A stretch of 64,000 nt of DNA, from NCBI GenBank assembly GCA_016861165.1, contig BOKV01000002.1:166174-230173 (forward strand), written 5' to 3'. The first letter of the stretch is position 1; the number at the start of each line of letters is the position of its first letter. The notes beneath the pieces were generated by a model, which saw nothing but the letters and a program-made list of their open reading frames with translations, was not told the DNA's origin and made no database searches. The stretch is from Alphaproteobacteria bacterium (lineage in GTDB: Bacteria > Pseudomonadota > Alphaproteobacteria > Rhizobiales > Rhizobiaceae). Made by a program: the position numbers and the translations under genes. Shown here piece by piece: positions 46,213 to 54,818 of this stretch.

Positions 46213-47265
46213 CTACTCGCGGCGTGCGCGGTAGCTCGTCGGCCAGTGCTCCGGCCGCACGCCGCGGCATTCGGCCATCAGGATCTCGCTGATCAGGCGA
46301 AACCTGCTGCCGTCCCAGCCCCATTCCGAGATGGCGCCGCAATCGCCGATGCCGCGCCCGCGGTAGAATGTCCTCAGCGTGTTGGTCGCCGAATCGAATT
46401 CCGGCAGCGTCGCTTCGTTGGCCGCGTCGCGCGTGCCTTGCGGATCGTGCAACACCGCGGGGCGCACGCGCCCGCCCTCCGCCAGGTACAAGGCGTAGCG
46501 GATATTGTAGGCCGGGACCTCGATCGCGACGCCCCACAGGGTCTGCGTCGCCGAGAGGCGCACCGCGAACGGCTCGGGCCTGCTCACCCCGTCGATATCG
46601 GCGGCCGCCTTCCGGGCGGCGGCGAGCACGGCTGCGGGCGGAGTCTTGGGCAGCGGCGCACCGCCCGTCACGGGCTTGGCGACGCGCACCACCGGCATCG
46701 CGGGCGGCGCCGGGACCGCCGATGCGGGCTTCGCGCCCTTCGCGGCGAGCGCCGTCACGGTGCCGACCCGCTTCTGCTGCTCGTCCATGAACAGGAGCGA
46801 GGCGACCGCGCCCGCCAGCGAGACCTTCGGCACGCCGTCCCCGCCGGGCGCGCCGCCGACCTCCTCGACCCGCAGCATCTCGCCCTTGCGCAGCGCGGCG
46901 GCCAGGGCCTCGCTCCAGGGAATGCGGACGACCGCCGTATCCTCGTCGACGAGCCGCACGGCCACGGGCTCGGGCGGGAGGCCGCCGAGCGCCGGATCGC
47001 CGAACGAGAGCTTGAGCCGGGCGCCGGCGTCCAGCCCGTCGCGCATCAGCGTCACCGTCACCTCGGGCACGGCGTCGGCCTCCGCGCCGCGCGCGATCCG
47101 CAGATGCGCGCGGTCGTCGCCTTCGGCGCCGAAGCCGAACGCCGTGCAGGCCCGCAGATTGTCGCAGGAGACGTACCAGTCGCGCAGCTGCTTGAAGCGT
47201 TCGCGCGCAGCGGTGGCCGGGCTCGCGAGGAGCAGGAGCAGGGTGAGGCCGATCAGGGGGCGCAT
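46213..47265 (-). CDS. DUF1176 exported protein
   Basis: A 350-residue periplasmic protein. Signal peptide about 1-19 (MRPLIGLTLLLLLASPATA). The DUF1176 pattern is seen in FKQLRDWYVSCDNLRACTAFG and, at the end, YRGRGIGDCGAISEWGWDG and LMAECRG; paired cysteines probably form disulfides. Function unknown. Its stop meets that of the XRE gene directly. Confidence 0.88.
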   Translation of the reverse strand: MRPLIGLTLLLLLASPATAARERFKQLRDWYVSCDNLRACTAFGFGAEGDDRAHLRIARGAEADAVPEVTVTLMRDGLDAGARLKLSFGDPALGGLPPEPVAVRLVDEDTAVVRIPWSEALAAALRKGEMLRVEEVGGAPGGDGVPKVSLAGAVASLLFMDEQQKRVGTVTALAAKGAKPASAVPAPPAMPVVRVAKPVTGGAPLPKTPPAAVLAAARKAAADIDGVSRPEPFAVRLSATQTLWGVAIEVPAYNIRYALYLAEGGRVRPAVLHDPQGTRDAANEATLPEFDSATNTLRTFYRGRGIGDCGAISEWGWDGSRFRLISEILMAECRGVRPEHWPTSYRARRE

Positions 47266-47345
47266 GGCGTCGGGTATCCGGCAGGAACTGTATCGCGACT
47301 TTGTCGCGCGGCGCACGGCTCGGTTCATCGGCGATGCCGGCGCGG

Positions 47346-48149
47346 TCACGACCGGGGCCGCTCCTCGGTTCCCGCGCCGGGCCGCGCCGCGGCCGGCCGG
47401 CGCCCGAGCAGCCGCATCACGGCCTCGTGCGGCGGGCCCGCGATCCGTTCGAAGGCACGCTCGACGCCCGCGTCGGACCAGCGCGTCGCGCGCCAGCGGA
47501 AGATCAGGCCGTGCATCGTCCATACGATCAGGAACGTGAACACGCCCGCGAAGGCCGTGTCGGAGAAGAAGTGCCCCCCGCCCGCCATGCGCACCAGGCC
47601 CATGGTCGCGCCGAAGGCGAGCGCCCCCGCATAGGCGAGCCGGCGCCACGGCGCCGGCGCGAGCGCGGCCGGCGCCAGCGTCCAGAACGCCGCCGAGGCC
47701 TCGCCGGACACGAACGAGCAGTTCTTCGGGCACACCCCGCGCGGGTCCCACCACGGCACGAAGGGATCGGCGCCGTTGAACACGGTGACGTCGATCGGCC
47801 GCGGCCGGCCCCACATGTCCTTGAGGATCACGTTGGCGACGATGCCGGGCGCGAGCGCCAGCGTGGTGACCAGGAAGATCGCGGCGCGCCCCGGGATCAG
47901 CATGCGCCGGCGCGGCCGGAGGAGCTTGAGCAAGATCGCGACCACGGCCGGCGCCACCAGCAAGGCCTCGATGGTGCGCGCACCGTCGCGCGCATAAGCG
48001 ATGCCGGGCGGATGGCCCATCGTGAAGTCCTTGTGGACCTTGTCGAAGAAGAATTCCGAGATCGCGAGGTCGAGCCGCGGATGCAGCCCGAACACGACGC
48101 CGACGACGACGGCGACGCCGAGCGCGATCATGAGCCCCGTGCGGTTCAT
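47346..48149 (-). CDS. PAP2-family membrane phosphatase (LpxE-like)
   Basis: A 267-residue integral membrane phosphatase. The three acid phosphatase motifs are KDMWGRPRP, SFVSGEAS and RMAGGGHFFSD. Such enzymes remove phosphate from lipid A, phosphatidylglycerophosphate or undecaprenyl pyrophosphate; the substrate cannot be decided. Five to six helices surround the motifs. It precedes the DUF1176 gene by 80 bp and may be cotranscribed. Confidence 0.92.
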   Translation of the reverse strand: MNRTGLMIALGVAVVVGVVFGLHPRLDLAISEFFFDKVHKDFTMGHPPGIAYARDGARTIEALLVAPAVVAILLKLLRPRRRMLIPGRAAIFLVTTLALAPGIVANVILKDMWGRPRPIDVTVFNGADPFVPWWDPRGVCPKNCSFVSGEASAAFWTLAPAALAPAPWRRLAYAGALAFGATMGLVRMAGGGHFFSDTAFAGVFTFLIVWTMHGLIFRWRATRWSDAGVERAFERIAGPPHEAVMRLLGRRPAAARPGAGTEERPRS

Positions 48150-48269
48150 GGCGCCGGTCTAGCGCATGTTCCGGCGAAGTGGAAACCGGGTCGCCGGCTC
48201 GTGCGGGGCATTGATGTCGCGGCGCGGCTCGTGCCATGGATGGCGGATCGCCAACCACGACATCCCGCC

Positions 48270-48872
48270 ATGGCCGTCCTCGACTTCTACTTCGATTTCG
48301 CCTCGACCTACTCGTATCCGGCCGCGGTCCGCATCGGCGCTCTCGCCGAGGCGGCGGGCGTCACGCTGCGCTGGCGCCCGTTCCTGCTCGGTCCGATCTT
48401 CAAGGCGCAGGGCCTCGAGACCTCGCCGTTCAACCTGTTCCCCGTCAAGGGCCGCTACATGGTGCGCGACATCGAGCGCCTGTGCGCCGACCTCGATCTC
48501 GCCTTCCGACTGCCGGACCCGTTCCCGCAGCACAGCCTGCTGGCCGGCCGGGTCGGCATGGTCGGCGTCGCCGAAGGCTGGATCGCGCGGTTCGCACCCG
48601 CGCTCTACCGGGCCGAGTTCGCGGAGCGCCGGCGCATCGACGATCCGGCCGTGGTCGGCGACGTGCTCGCGGGCCTCGGCCTCGACCCGCAGGCGACGCT
48701 CGCGCGCGCCCAGTCCGACGAGATCAAGGGGGCATTGCGCGCCGCGACCGAGGCGGCGCAGAACGCCGGGGTCTTCGGCGCGCCGAGCTTCGTCACCGAG
48801 AAGGGCGAACTGTTCTGGGGCAACGACCGCCTCGAGCAGGCCCTCGCCTGGGCGGCGCGGGGCCGCGCATGA
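48270..48872 (+). CDS. 2-hydroxychromene-2-carboxylate isomerase (DsbA-like, kappa GST type)
   Basis: A 200-residue thioredoxin-fold protein. LDFYFDFASTYSYPAAVRI is the family start, with Ser replacing the CxxC of true DsbA; GVFGAPSFV carries the cis-proline and LFWGNDRLEQAL ends it. Relatives isomerise chromene carboxylates in naphthalene breakdown using glutathione; the actual substrate may differ. ATG at 48270 is used. Its stop overlaps the start of the LysE-type gene (ATGA). Confidence 0.9.
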   Translation: MAVLDFYFDFASTYSYPAAVRIGALAEAAGVTLRWRPFLLGPIFKAQGLETSPFNLFPVKGRYMVRDIERLCADLDLAFRLPDPFPQHSLLAGRVGMVGVAEGWIARFAPALYRAEFAERRRIDDPAVVGDVLAGLGLDPQATLARAQSDEIKGALRAATEAAQNAGVFGAPSFVTEKGELFWGNDRLEQALAWAARGRA

Positions 48873-49510
48873 CCTTCCTTCCCGGCCTCGACGTCCTGGT
48901 CGCCTACACGCTCGCCTCGCTGCTGCTGATCGTCACGCCCGGGCCCGACATGACGCTGTTCCTCGGGCAGACGCTGGCGGGCGGCCGCGCGCGCGGCTTC
49001 GCCTCCATGCTCGGCGCCTGCACGGGCCTGATCGTGCATACGATGCTCGCAGCGCTCGGCCTCTCGGCCCTGCTCGCCGCCTCGGCCACGGCGTTCAACG
49101 TGCTCAAGGTCGCGGGGGTCGCCTACCTGCTCTGGCTCGCCGTGCAGGCGCTGTGCCACGGCACCGCGCTCGATCTCGCGCGCGAAACCGGCGCGCCGCG
49201 CCCGCTCTCGCGCGTGTTCCTCACCGCGATCGGCGTCAATCTCCTCAATCCGAAGATCGTCATGTTCTTCGTGACCTTCCTGCCGCAGTTCGTCTCGGTC
49301 GCGGATCCGCATGCGGGCGCCAAGCTCACCTTCCTCGGCGTCTACTACATCGCCCTCGGCCTGCCGATGTGCGCGCTCATGATCCTCGCGGCCGAGCGCT
49401 TCACCGCGGCGCTGCGTTCTTCGCGCCGCGCCATGCGCGCCTTCGACTATGTCTTTGCCGGCGTCATGGGCGCCTTTGCGGTCCGGCTCGTCTTCGCGCG
49501 CAACGGCTGA
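48869..49510 (+). CDS. LysE/RhtB-family amino acid exporter
   Basis: A 213-residue inner-membrane protein with the family opening LLIVTPGPDMTLFLGQTLAGG and six predicted helices; NLLNPKIVMFFVTFLPQFV is the second conserved block. It exports amino acids or related compounds. Translationally coupled to the isomerase gene, which may be coincidental. Confidence 0.92.
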   Translation: MTFLPGLDVLVAYTLASLLLIVTPGPDMTLFLGQTLAGGRARGFASMLGACTGLIVHTMLAALGLSALLAASATAFNVLKVAGVAYLLWLAVQALCHGTALDLARETGAPRPLSRVFLTAIGVNLLNPKIVMFFVTFLPQFVSVADPHAGAKLTFLGVYYIALGLPMCALMILAAERFTAALRSSRRAMRAFDYVFAGVMGAFAVRLVFARNG

Positions 49511-49519
49511 GGGGCGCGG

Positions 49520-49969
49520 CTACGACCCGCCGGCCGTGCTGCCGAACACCGGCTTCCAGAAGCCCGCGCTCGCGCCCGCCACCAGCCAGTAGGCGAAGCC
49601 GGCGGCGAGCCCGGCCGCCAGCACGGGCAACGCGTCCTGCACCGGCAGGCCGGTCACCTCGAACCGGCCCGACAGCTGGAAACCGATCCAGGCCGAGGCC
49701 GCGCCGTTGAGCGCATGGAAGATCCACGAACGGATCGCGAAGGCCTCCGAGATCAGGATGCCGATGGTCAGCGGCAGCCACATCACGCCGATCAGCAGGA
49801 CGACCGAGAAGGCAAAGAGCCCGAGGCCGGCGGCTTGCGGCAGGTCTGCCGCGATCTCGCCCAGGCGCCAGACCCCGAACAGGATCACGCCCGCGCCCGC
49901 GAGCACCGCCGCGAGGTAGCCGAGCGGCACCAGGATGAACCGCAGGATCAGGCGCAGCGCCACGTCCAC
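49520..49969 (-). CDS. Hypothetical membrane protein
   Basis: A 149-residue protein with about four hydrophobic segments (for example LAAVLAGAGVILFGVWRL and LFAFSVVLLIGVMWLPLTIGI). I do not recognise the family. It starts 3 bp after the next membrane-protein gene's stop, so the two form an operon behind rlmN. Confidence 0.75.
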   Translation of the reverse strand: MDVALRLILRFILVPLGYLAAVLAGAGVILFGVWRLGEIAADLPQAAGLGLFAFSVVLLIGVMWLPLTIGILISEAFAIRSWIFHALNGAASAWIGFQLSGRFEVTGLPVQDALPVLAAGLAAGFAYWLVAGASAGFWKPVFGSTAGGS

Positions 49970-49972
49970 GGA

Positions 49973-50407
49973 TCAGGCCTCCGGCGGCATGTGCCAGGCG
50001 CCGGCCCGGCGGCCCGCGATCGCCCAGTAGGTCGCGCCGGCCGCAGAGCCCGCCGCCGCCATCACGAGCGCCGCCCCCCAGAAGAAGCCGCCGTCGCCGA
50101 CGAACTTGCCGCCGATCGCGACGAAGAACACCAGCATGGCCACGAAGCCGAGGCCGCCGGCCGCGAGCCCGCAGACGAGATGGAAGGCGAGGTCGCGCCG
50201 GCCCCGCCGCTCGGCATGGATCACGGCAACGAGCGCCGGCACCAGCGTGATCGCGGCCGTGACGACGAAGGCGATTCCGAGGAACATCCACCGGCCGGCA
50301 CCGGCGGGATTCGCGATCCAGAACGGGCCGACGACGATGGCGCTCGCCACGCCGACCGCGGCCAGGTAGCCCGCGGCGATCGCGGGCGCGCGGGAGAAGA
50401 GGCTCAT
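49973..50407 (-). CDS. Hypothetical membrane protein
   Basis: A 144-residue protein with four hydrophobic segments (AAGYLAAVGVASAIVVGPFW, FLGIAFVVTAAITLVPALVAV and two more). No family recognised. It lies 17 bp downstream of rlmN and 3 bp upstream of the other membrane protein. The start is ATG at 50407; a longer in-frame reading belongs to rlmN's shadow. Confidence 0.75.
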   Translation of the reverse strand: MSLFSRAPAIAAGYLAAVGVASAIVVGPFWIANPAGAGRWMFLGIAFVVTAAITLVPALVAVIHAERRGRRDLAFHLVCGLAAGGLGFVAMLVFFVAIGGKFVGDGGFFWGAALVMAAAGSAAGATYWAIAGRRAGAWHMPPEA

Positions 50408-50424
50408 GACACCCCCGCGCCCGG

Positions 50425-51663
50425 TCACTCCGTCATCGCCATGGCGCGCAGCGCCAGGCGCTCGCGCGCCGAGAGCTTCTGCGTCTCGCTCTTGAGTTGG
50501 CCGCAGGCCGCGAGGATGTCGCGCCCGCGCGGCGTGCGCACCGGCGAGGCATAGCCCGCGTTGAAGATCACCTCGGAGAACTTCTCGATCTGCTCCCAGT
50601 CCGAGCATTCGTAGCGGGTGCCCGGCCAGGGATTGAACGGGATCAGGTTGATCTTCGCCGGAATGCCCTTGAGCAGGCGCACCAGCGCCCGGGCGTCGGC
50701 GAGCGAGTCGTTGACGCCCTTGAGCATCACGTATTCGAAGGTGATGCGGCGCGCATTGCTCAGGCCCGGATAGTTGCGGCAGGCCTCGAGCAGCTCGGCG
50801 ATCGGATACTTGCGGTTCAGCGGCACGAGCTCGTTGCGCAAGGCGTCGTTCACGGCGTGCAGCGACACCGCCAGCATGACGCCGGTCTCGGCGCCCATGC
50901 GGGCGATGTTCGGCACCACGCCCGAGGTCGAGAGCGTGATCCGGCGCTTCGACAGGCACAGCCCGTCCGGATCGGCGATCAGCAGCAGGGCATCGCGCAC
51001 CGCCTCGTGATTGTAGAGCGGCTCGCCCATGCCCATCAGGACGATATTGGTGACGAAGCGTCCGCCGTCGGTCGGCACGACGGCGCCCGCCGGCGGCGTG
51101 CGGCCCGGCCAGTCGCCGAGCCGGTCGCGCGCCACCATCACCTGCCCGACGATCTCGCCGGCCGTGAGGTTGCGCACCAGCCGCTGCGTGCCCGTATGGC
51201 AGAACGTGCAGGTGAGCGTGCAGCCGACCTGGCTCGACAGGCACAGCGTCGCCCGATCGGCTTCCGGGATGTAGACGCATTCGATCTCGTGCGGCCGCTC
51301 GCCCGCCTGCTCGCCGGGAAGCCGCAGCAGCCATTTGCGCGTGCCGTCCGCCGAGACCTGCTCGGCCACGACCTCGGGCCGGGCGAGCGTGAAGTGCTCC
51401 GCGAGCCGCACGCGCAGGTCCCTGGAGACGTTGCTCATCTCCTCGAATGCCTGCGCACCGCGCACATAGAGCCAGTGCCAGAGCTGCTGCACGCGCATCC
51501 TGCGCTGGCGCTCGGGCACGCCGATGCCGCCGAGCAGCGCGGCCAGCTCCTCCCGGGACAGGCCGACCAGCGAGGGCCGCGCGGGCGCGACGTAGCGCTC
51601 GAGCGGCGTCTTCTCGAGGCTGGCGGCGCGCGGCGGCGCAAGGGGCACGGAGAGCTCGGTCAT
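50425..51663 (-). CDS. rlmN: 23S rRNA (adenine2503-C2)/tRNA adenine-37 methyltransferase
   Basis: A 412-residue radical SAM methylase. The cluster cysteines are 148/152/155 ([14 protein letters not shown]). Other marks are [18 protein letters not shown], and [11 protein letters not shown], with the C-terminal catalytic Cys in AACGQL. It methylates A2503 of 23S rRNA and A37 of some tRNAs. Normal length. Confidence 0.96.
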   Translation of the reverse strand: MTELSVPLAPPRAASLEKTPLERYVAPARPSLVGLSREELAALLGGIGVPERQRRMRVQQLWHWLYVRGAQAFEEMSNVSRDLRVRLAEHFTLARPEVVAEQVSADGTRKWLLRLPGEQAGERPHEIECVYIPEADRATLCLSSQVGCTLTCTFCHTGTQRLVRNLTAGEIVGQVMVARDRLGDWPGRTPPAGAVVPTDGGRFVTNIVLMGMGEPLYNHEAVRDALLLIADPDGLCLSKRRITLSTSGVVPNIARMGAETGVMLAVSLHAVNDALRNELVPLNRKYPIAELLEACRNYPGLSNARRITFEYVMLKGVNDSLADARALVRLLKGIPAKINLIPFNPWPGTRYECSDWEQIEKFSEVIFNAGYASPVRTPRGRDILAACGQLKSETQKLSARERLALRAMAMTE

Positions 51664-51766
51664 GCGGCTTTCAGGGGGTCGGATCCGGGAAGTTCCGGGT
51701 CGCTCATAGCATAGATGGGGCGCGGATCACGCGAACGGAAGCGCCCCGGTCCCGGCCCGTCCCGGG

Positions 51767-52336
51767 CTAGCGGCACTCCTGCGCCGCGCGATCGAGCGCC
51801 TGGGTGAGCCCCTTCAGGGAATAGCGGTCCGTGCTCACGGTGCCGCGGCTCGAGGTGCCGACCACCACCGCGTCGGCACCCTTGCGCAAGGCGTCGACCA
51901 TGCGCGGCTCCTCGGCCGCATTCTTGACCCAGGCGCCGTCGTTCTGGGTGTACATGGCGTATTTCGCCGAGCCGATCTCCACGCTCGCTTCGGATCCCGG
52001 CTTGAACGGGTAGCCGATCATGATGAACACCTCGTCGCGCACGTTCTCGGCCGGGCGCGTGGAGACCATGAAATAGGCGGGATCGCGCGGCCGGTTCGGC
52101 GGATTGGTCTGCTGCGAGGCCGGCTTCGACAGGGCGTAGCACACCTTGCGTCCGCCGGCCGCGGCCGCATAGGCGCCCCAGTCGCCGAATTGTCCGAGCA
52201 GCGACGGCTGCTCGCCGCCGAGCGCCGCCTGCGCCTGCGCGGTCCGCTGCGCCTGTGCGGCACCGGTCGACGAGAAGACCAGCACCGCCATGATCGCGCA
52301 GGCTGCCGCTTGTCCGAAATGGCCAGTCGGGATCAT
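51767..52336 (-). CDS. Invasion-associated locus B (IalB) family protein
   Basis: A 189-residue exported protein. Signal peptide about 1-30 ending AAQA. The IalB pattern is GDWGAYAAAAGGRKVCYALSKP, DPAYFMVSTRP, and the late cysteine in AAQECR, which probably pairs with the first. Common in Hyphomicrobiales; named from Bartonella, but most members are not linked to infection. It diverges from the sigma factor gene. Confidence 0.9.
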   Translation of the reverse strand: MIPTGHFGQAAACAIMAVLVFSSTGAAQAQRTAQAQAALGGEQPSLLGQFGDWGAYAAAAGGRKVCYALSKPASQQTNPPNRPRDPAYFMVSTRPAENVRDEVFIMIGYPFKPGSEASVEIGSAKYAMYTQNDGAWVKNAAEEPRMVDALRKGADAVVVGTSSRGTVSTDRYSLKGLTQALDRAAQECR

Positions 52337-52558
52337 GAAACCTCGCCTCGTTTGAAATGGGCGCGCCCCCGTCGCGGCTGGGTAAGAACCGAAATCGGCA
52401 CCAAGAAGGCAGTCCGGTCTCCCCCGGGAACAGGGGGCCGCATCCGGCAATTCCACAATAGACGCCCTCGCCGAAATCCCGCAAAGCACATTTTTGGCCG
52501 GGATGGCGGCCTCGCTCCCCGTTGGCGGAACGATCGGCGAGCCGCGGAGACAGACCTG

Positions 52559-53122
52559 GTGGCATCCGCGCAGGAGCATGCGGATCTCATGGCTGCGGTC
52601 GCGCGCGATCGCGACCGCGACGCCTTCGCACGGCTGTTCGACCATTTCGCCCCGCGTCTCAACGGCTACTTCCAGCGTCTCGGCCTCGATGCCGCCGCGG
52701 CCGAGGAGCTGGTGCAGGACGTCATGGCCGCCCTGTGGCACAAGGCGCACCTGTTCGACCCCTCCCGCTCCTCGCTCTCGACCTGGGTCTTCCGCGTCGC
52801 GCGCAACCGCTGGGTCGACTCGCTGCGGCGCGACCGCCTGCGCGGCACCCCCGACGCGGCGCTCTCGGTTCCCGATCCCGCCATGGCGGCCGACGATTCC
52901 ATGGACCTGGCGGACCGCGAGGAGCGGCTGCGCGCCGCGCTTTCGGCGCTTCCCGCCGAGCAGCAGGAGCTGGTGCGGCTCTCCTTCTTCGAGGGGCTGC
53001 CGCACACGGCGATCGCCGAGCGCACCTCCCTGCCGCTCGGCACCGTCAAGTCGCGCATCCGGCTCGCCTTCAGCCACCTGCGCCGGCTCCTCGCCGACGA
53101 CAAGCCCCAGGACACGCACTGA
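52559..53122 (+). CDS. ECF-type RNA polymerase sigma factor
   Basis: A 187-residue sigma factor. Region 2 is FARLFDHFAPRLNGYFQRLG with VQDVMAALWHKA and STWVFRVARNRWVDSLRR; region 4 is LSALPAEQQELVRLSFFEGL, with the helix-turn-helix ending GTVKSRIRLAFSHLRRLL. Start is uncertain: GTG at 52559 has GGAG at a fair distance; ATG at 52589 has AGGAG somewhat far. No anti-sigma gene follows, which is unusual for ECF genes. Confidence 0.9.
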   Translation: MASAQEHADLMAAVARDRDRDAFARLFDHFAPRLNGYFQRLGLDAAAAEELVQDVMAALWHKAHLFDPSRSSLSTWVFRVARNRWVDSLRRDRLRGTPDAALSVPDPAMAADDSMDLADREERLRAALSALPAEQQELVRLSFFEGLPHTAIAERTSLPLGTVKSRIRLAFSHLRRLLADDKPQDTH

Positions 53123-53250
53123 GCGCGTGTTCCGGCGAGCTGGGAACCGGTTCGCCGTGTGTGAACCCGGGTCGAGCGAGAACCTGCCGCGGGACTCGAC
53201 CGTCGGCGAAATGTGCTAGGAGCTTCCGGCCATCCTCGGACCGGAAGCCA

Positions 53251-54225
53251 ATGAAAGCCGTTCTCTGCACCCGCTTCGGCGGCCCCGACGATCTCGAGCT
53301 CAAGGATCTCCCCGATCCGGTTCCCGCCGCCGGCGAGGTCGTCGTCAAGGTCGCGGCCGCCGCGCTCAACTTCTTCGACACGCTGATCATCGCCGGCAAG
53401 TACCAGGTCAAGCCGCCCTTCCCGTTCTCGCCCGCCGCCGAGTTCGCGGGCACCGTCGAGGCGGTCGGCGCCGGCGTGACGGGTCTTGCGCCCGGCGACC
53501 CGGTGCTGGGCCATGCGGCCTTCGGCGCCGCGCGCGAGAAGGTCGCGATCGCGGCCGACCGCCTCGTCAAGCTGCCGCCGGGGCTCGCGCTCGAGCGCGC
53601 CGCCGGCCTCACGGTGATCTACGGCACCACGCTGCATGCGCTGCAGGACCGCGCCCGGCTGCGCCCGGGCGAGACCCTGGTCGTGCTCGGCGCCTCGGGC
53701 GGGACCGGCCTCGCGGCGATCGAGCTCGGCAAGCAGATGGGGGCGCGGGTGATCGCCTGCGCGTCCTCGGCCGAGAAGCTCGCCTTCGCGCGCGAGCACG
53801 GCGCCGACGCGACCGTGAACTATGCCGAGGAGGACCTCAAGGACGCGCTCAAGCGTCTCACCGAGGGTCGCGGCGCCGACGTGATCTACGATCCGGTGGG
53901 CGGCCCCTACACGGAGCCGGCGCTGCGCTCGATCGCCTGGCAGGGACGCTTCCTGGTGATCGGCTTCGCGGCCGGCGAGATCCCCCGGCTGCCGCTCAAC
54001 CTCGTGCTCCTGAAGGGCTGCGACGTGGTCGGCGTGTTCTGGGGCGCCTGGATCGAGCGCGACAAGGCCGGCCACCGCGCCAACATGCAGGCGATCGTCC
54101 GATGGGCCGCCGAAGGCAAGCTCTCGGCCCACGTGCACGCGGCCTATCCGCTGGCGCGCACCGCCGACGCGATCAAGTCGCTCTCCGACCGCAAGGTGAT
54201 GGGTAAGGTCGTCTTGAGGCCCTGA
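53251..54225 (+). CDS. NADPH:quinone oxidoreductase/zinc-free alcohol dehydrogenase family protein
   Basis: A 324-residue MDR-superfamily reductase. The N-terminal GroES-like domain opens MKAVLCTRFGGPDDLELKDL and includes AALNFFDTLIIAGKY; zinc ligands are not evident. The nucleotide-binding motif is GASGGTGLAAIELGK. Resembles quinone oxidoreductase 2-type enzymes. Substrate unknown. Confidence 0.93.
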   Translation: MKAVLCTRFGGPDDLELKDLPDPVPAAGEVVVKVAAAALNFFDTLIIAGKYQVKPPFPFSPAAEFAGTVEAVGAGVTGLAPGDPVLGHAAFGAAREKVAIAADRLVKLPPGLALERAAGLTVIYGTTLHALQDRARLRPGETLVVLGASGGTGLAAIELGKQMGARVIACASSAEKLAFAREHGADATVNYAEEDLKDALKRLTEGRGADVIYDPVGGPYTEPALRSIAWQGRFLVIGFAAGEIPRLPLNLVLLKGCDVVGVFWGAWIERDKAGHRANMQAIVRWAAEGKLSAHVHAAYPLARTADAIKSLSDRKVMGKVVLRP

Positions 54226-54249
54226 TCCCGAAAGCGGGCGCCGGCCGGC

Positions 54250-54627
54250 TCACGCCGTCTCGCGCACCCGGTCGAGCGCGTTGCGCGCGGCTTCGCGATG
54301 CGTGTCCCGGACATGCGTCGCCACCAGCCGGAGCGCGGTCGCGAGCACCGCGGCGTCGTCGGCGAAGCCGAGCATCGGCATGATGTCCGCCACCGCGTCG
54401 AAGGGCAGGACGAAATAGGCGAGCGCGCCGATCAGCGCGACCTTCACATGGCCGGGCGTCTCGCGGTCGAAGGCGCAGTAGTAGGCGGCGACCAGATCCT
54501 CGGCGAAAGGCAGCTGCGCTGCGACCCGGTTGAGCTTCGCCCAGAAGTCGCGCCGCAGGCGCGCCTCGTCGTGCGGCGCCTCGACGCCGGGGCCGGCATG
54601 CTGCCATGCGGGGTTGCGGCGGAACAT
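54250..54627 (-). CDS. DUF1232 (YkvA-like) protein
   Basis: A 125-residue protein with the DUF1232 core VKVALIGALAYFVLPFDAVADIMPMLGFADDAAVL (in parts), which forms a membrane hairpin. ATG at 54627 is preceded by GGGAGG and chosen over ATGs further up. It is divergent from the TRAP transporter genes and converges on the quinone oxidoreductase gene. Confidence 0.88.
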   Translation of the reverse strand: MFRRNPAWQHAGPGVEAPHDEARLRRDFWAKLNRVAAQLPFAEDLVAAYYCAFDRETPGHVKVALIGALAYFVLPFDAVADIMPMLGFADDAAVLATALRLVATHVRDTHREAARNALDRVRETA

Positions 54628-54818
54628 CGGAACCTCCCCCATCGTCAGTGCCCTGGAACATGGGGCACCGATGTGGCGATCGCAAGGCGTCGGGTGTTCC
54701 CCCTTGTCTCGCCTCGGCGCGCCGAACAAGATGCCGGATCGGCAGAACAAGCGCGTTTCGCCAGGCGAACCGCGACAAGAACCGGCGCCGACGCGTCATG
54801 CGATGCGCAGAGGGGAAC

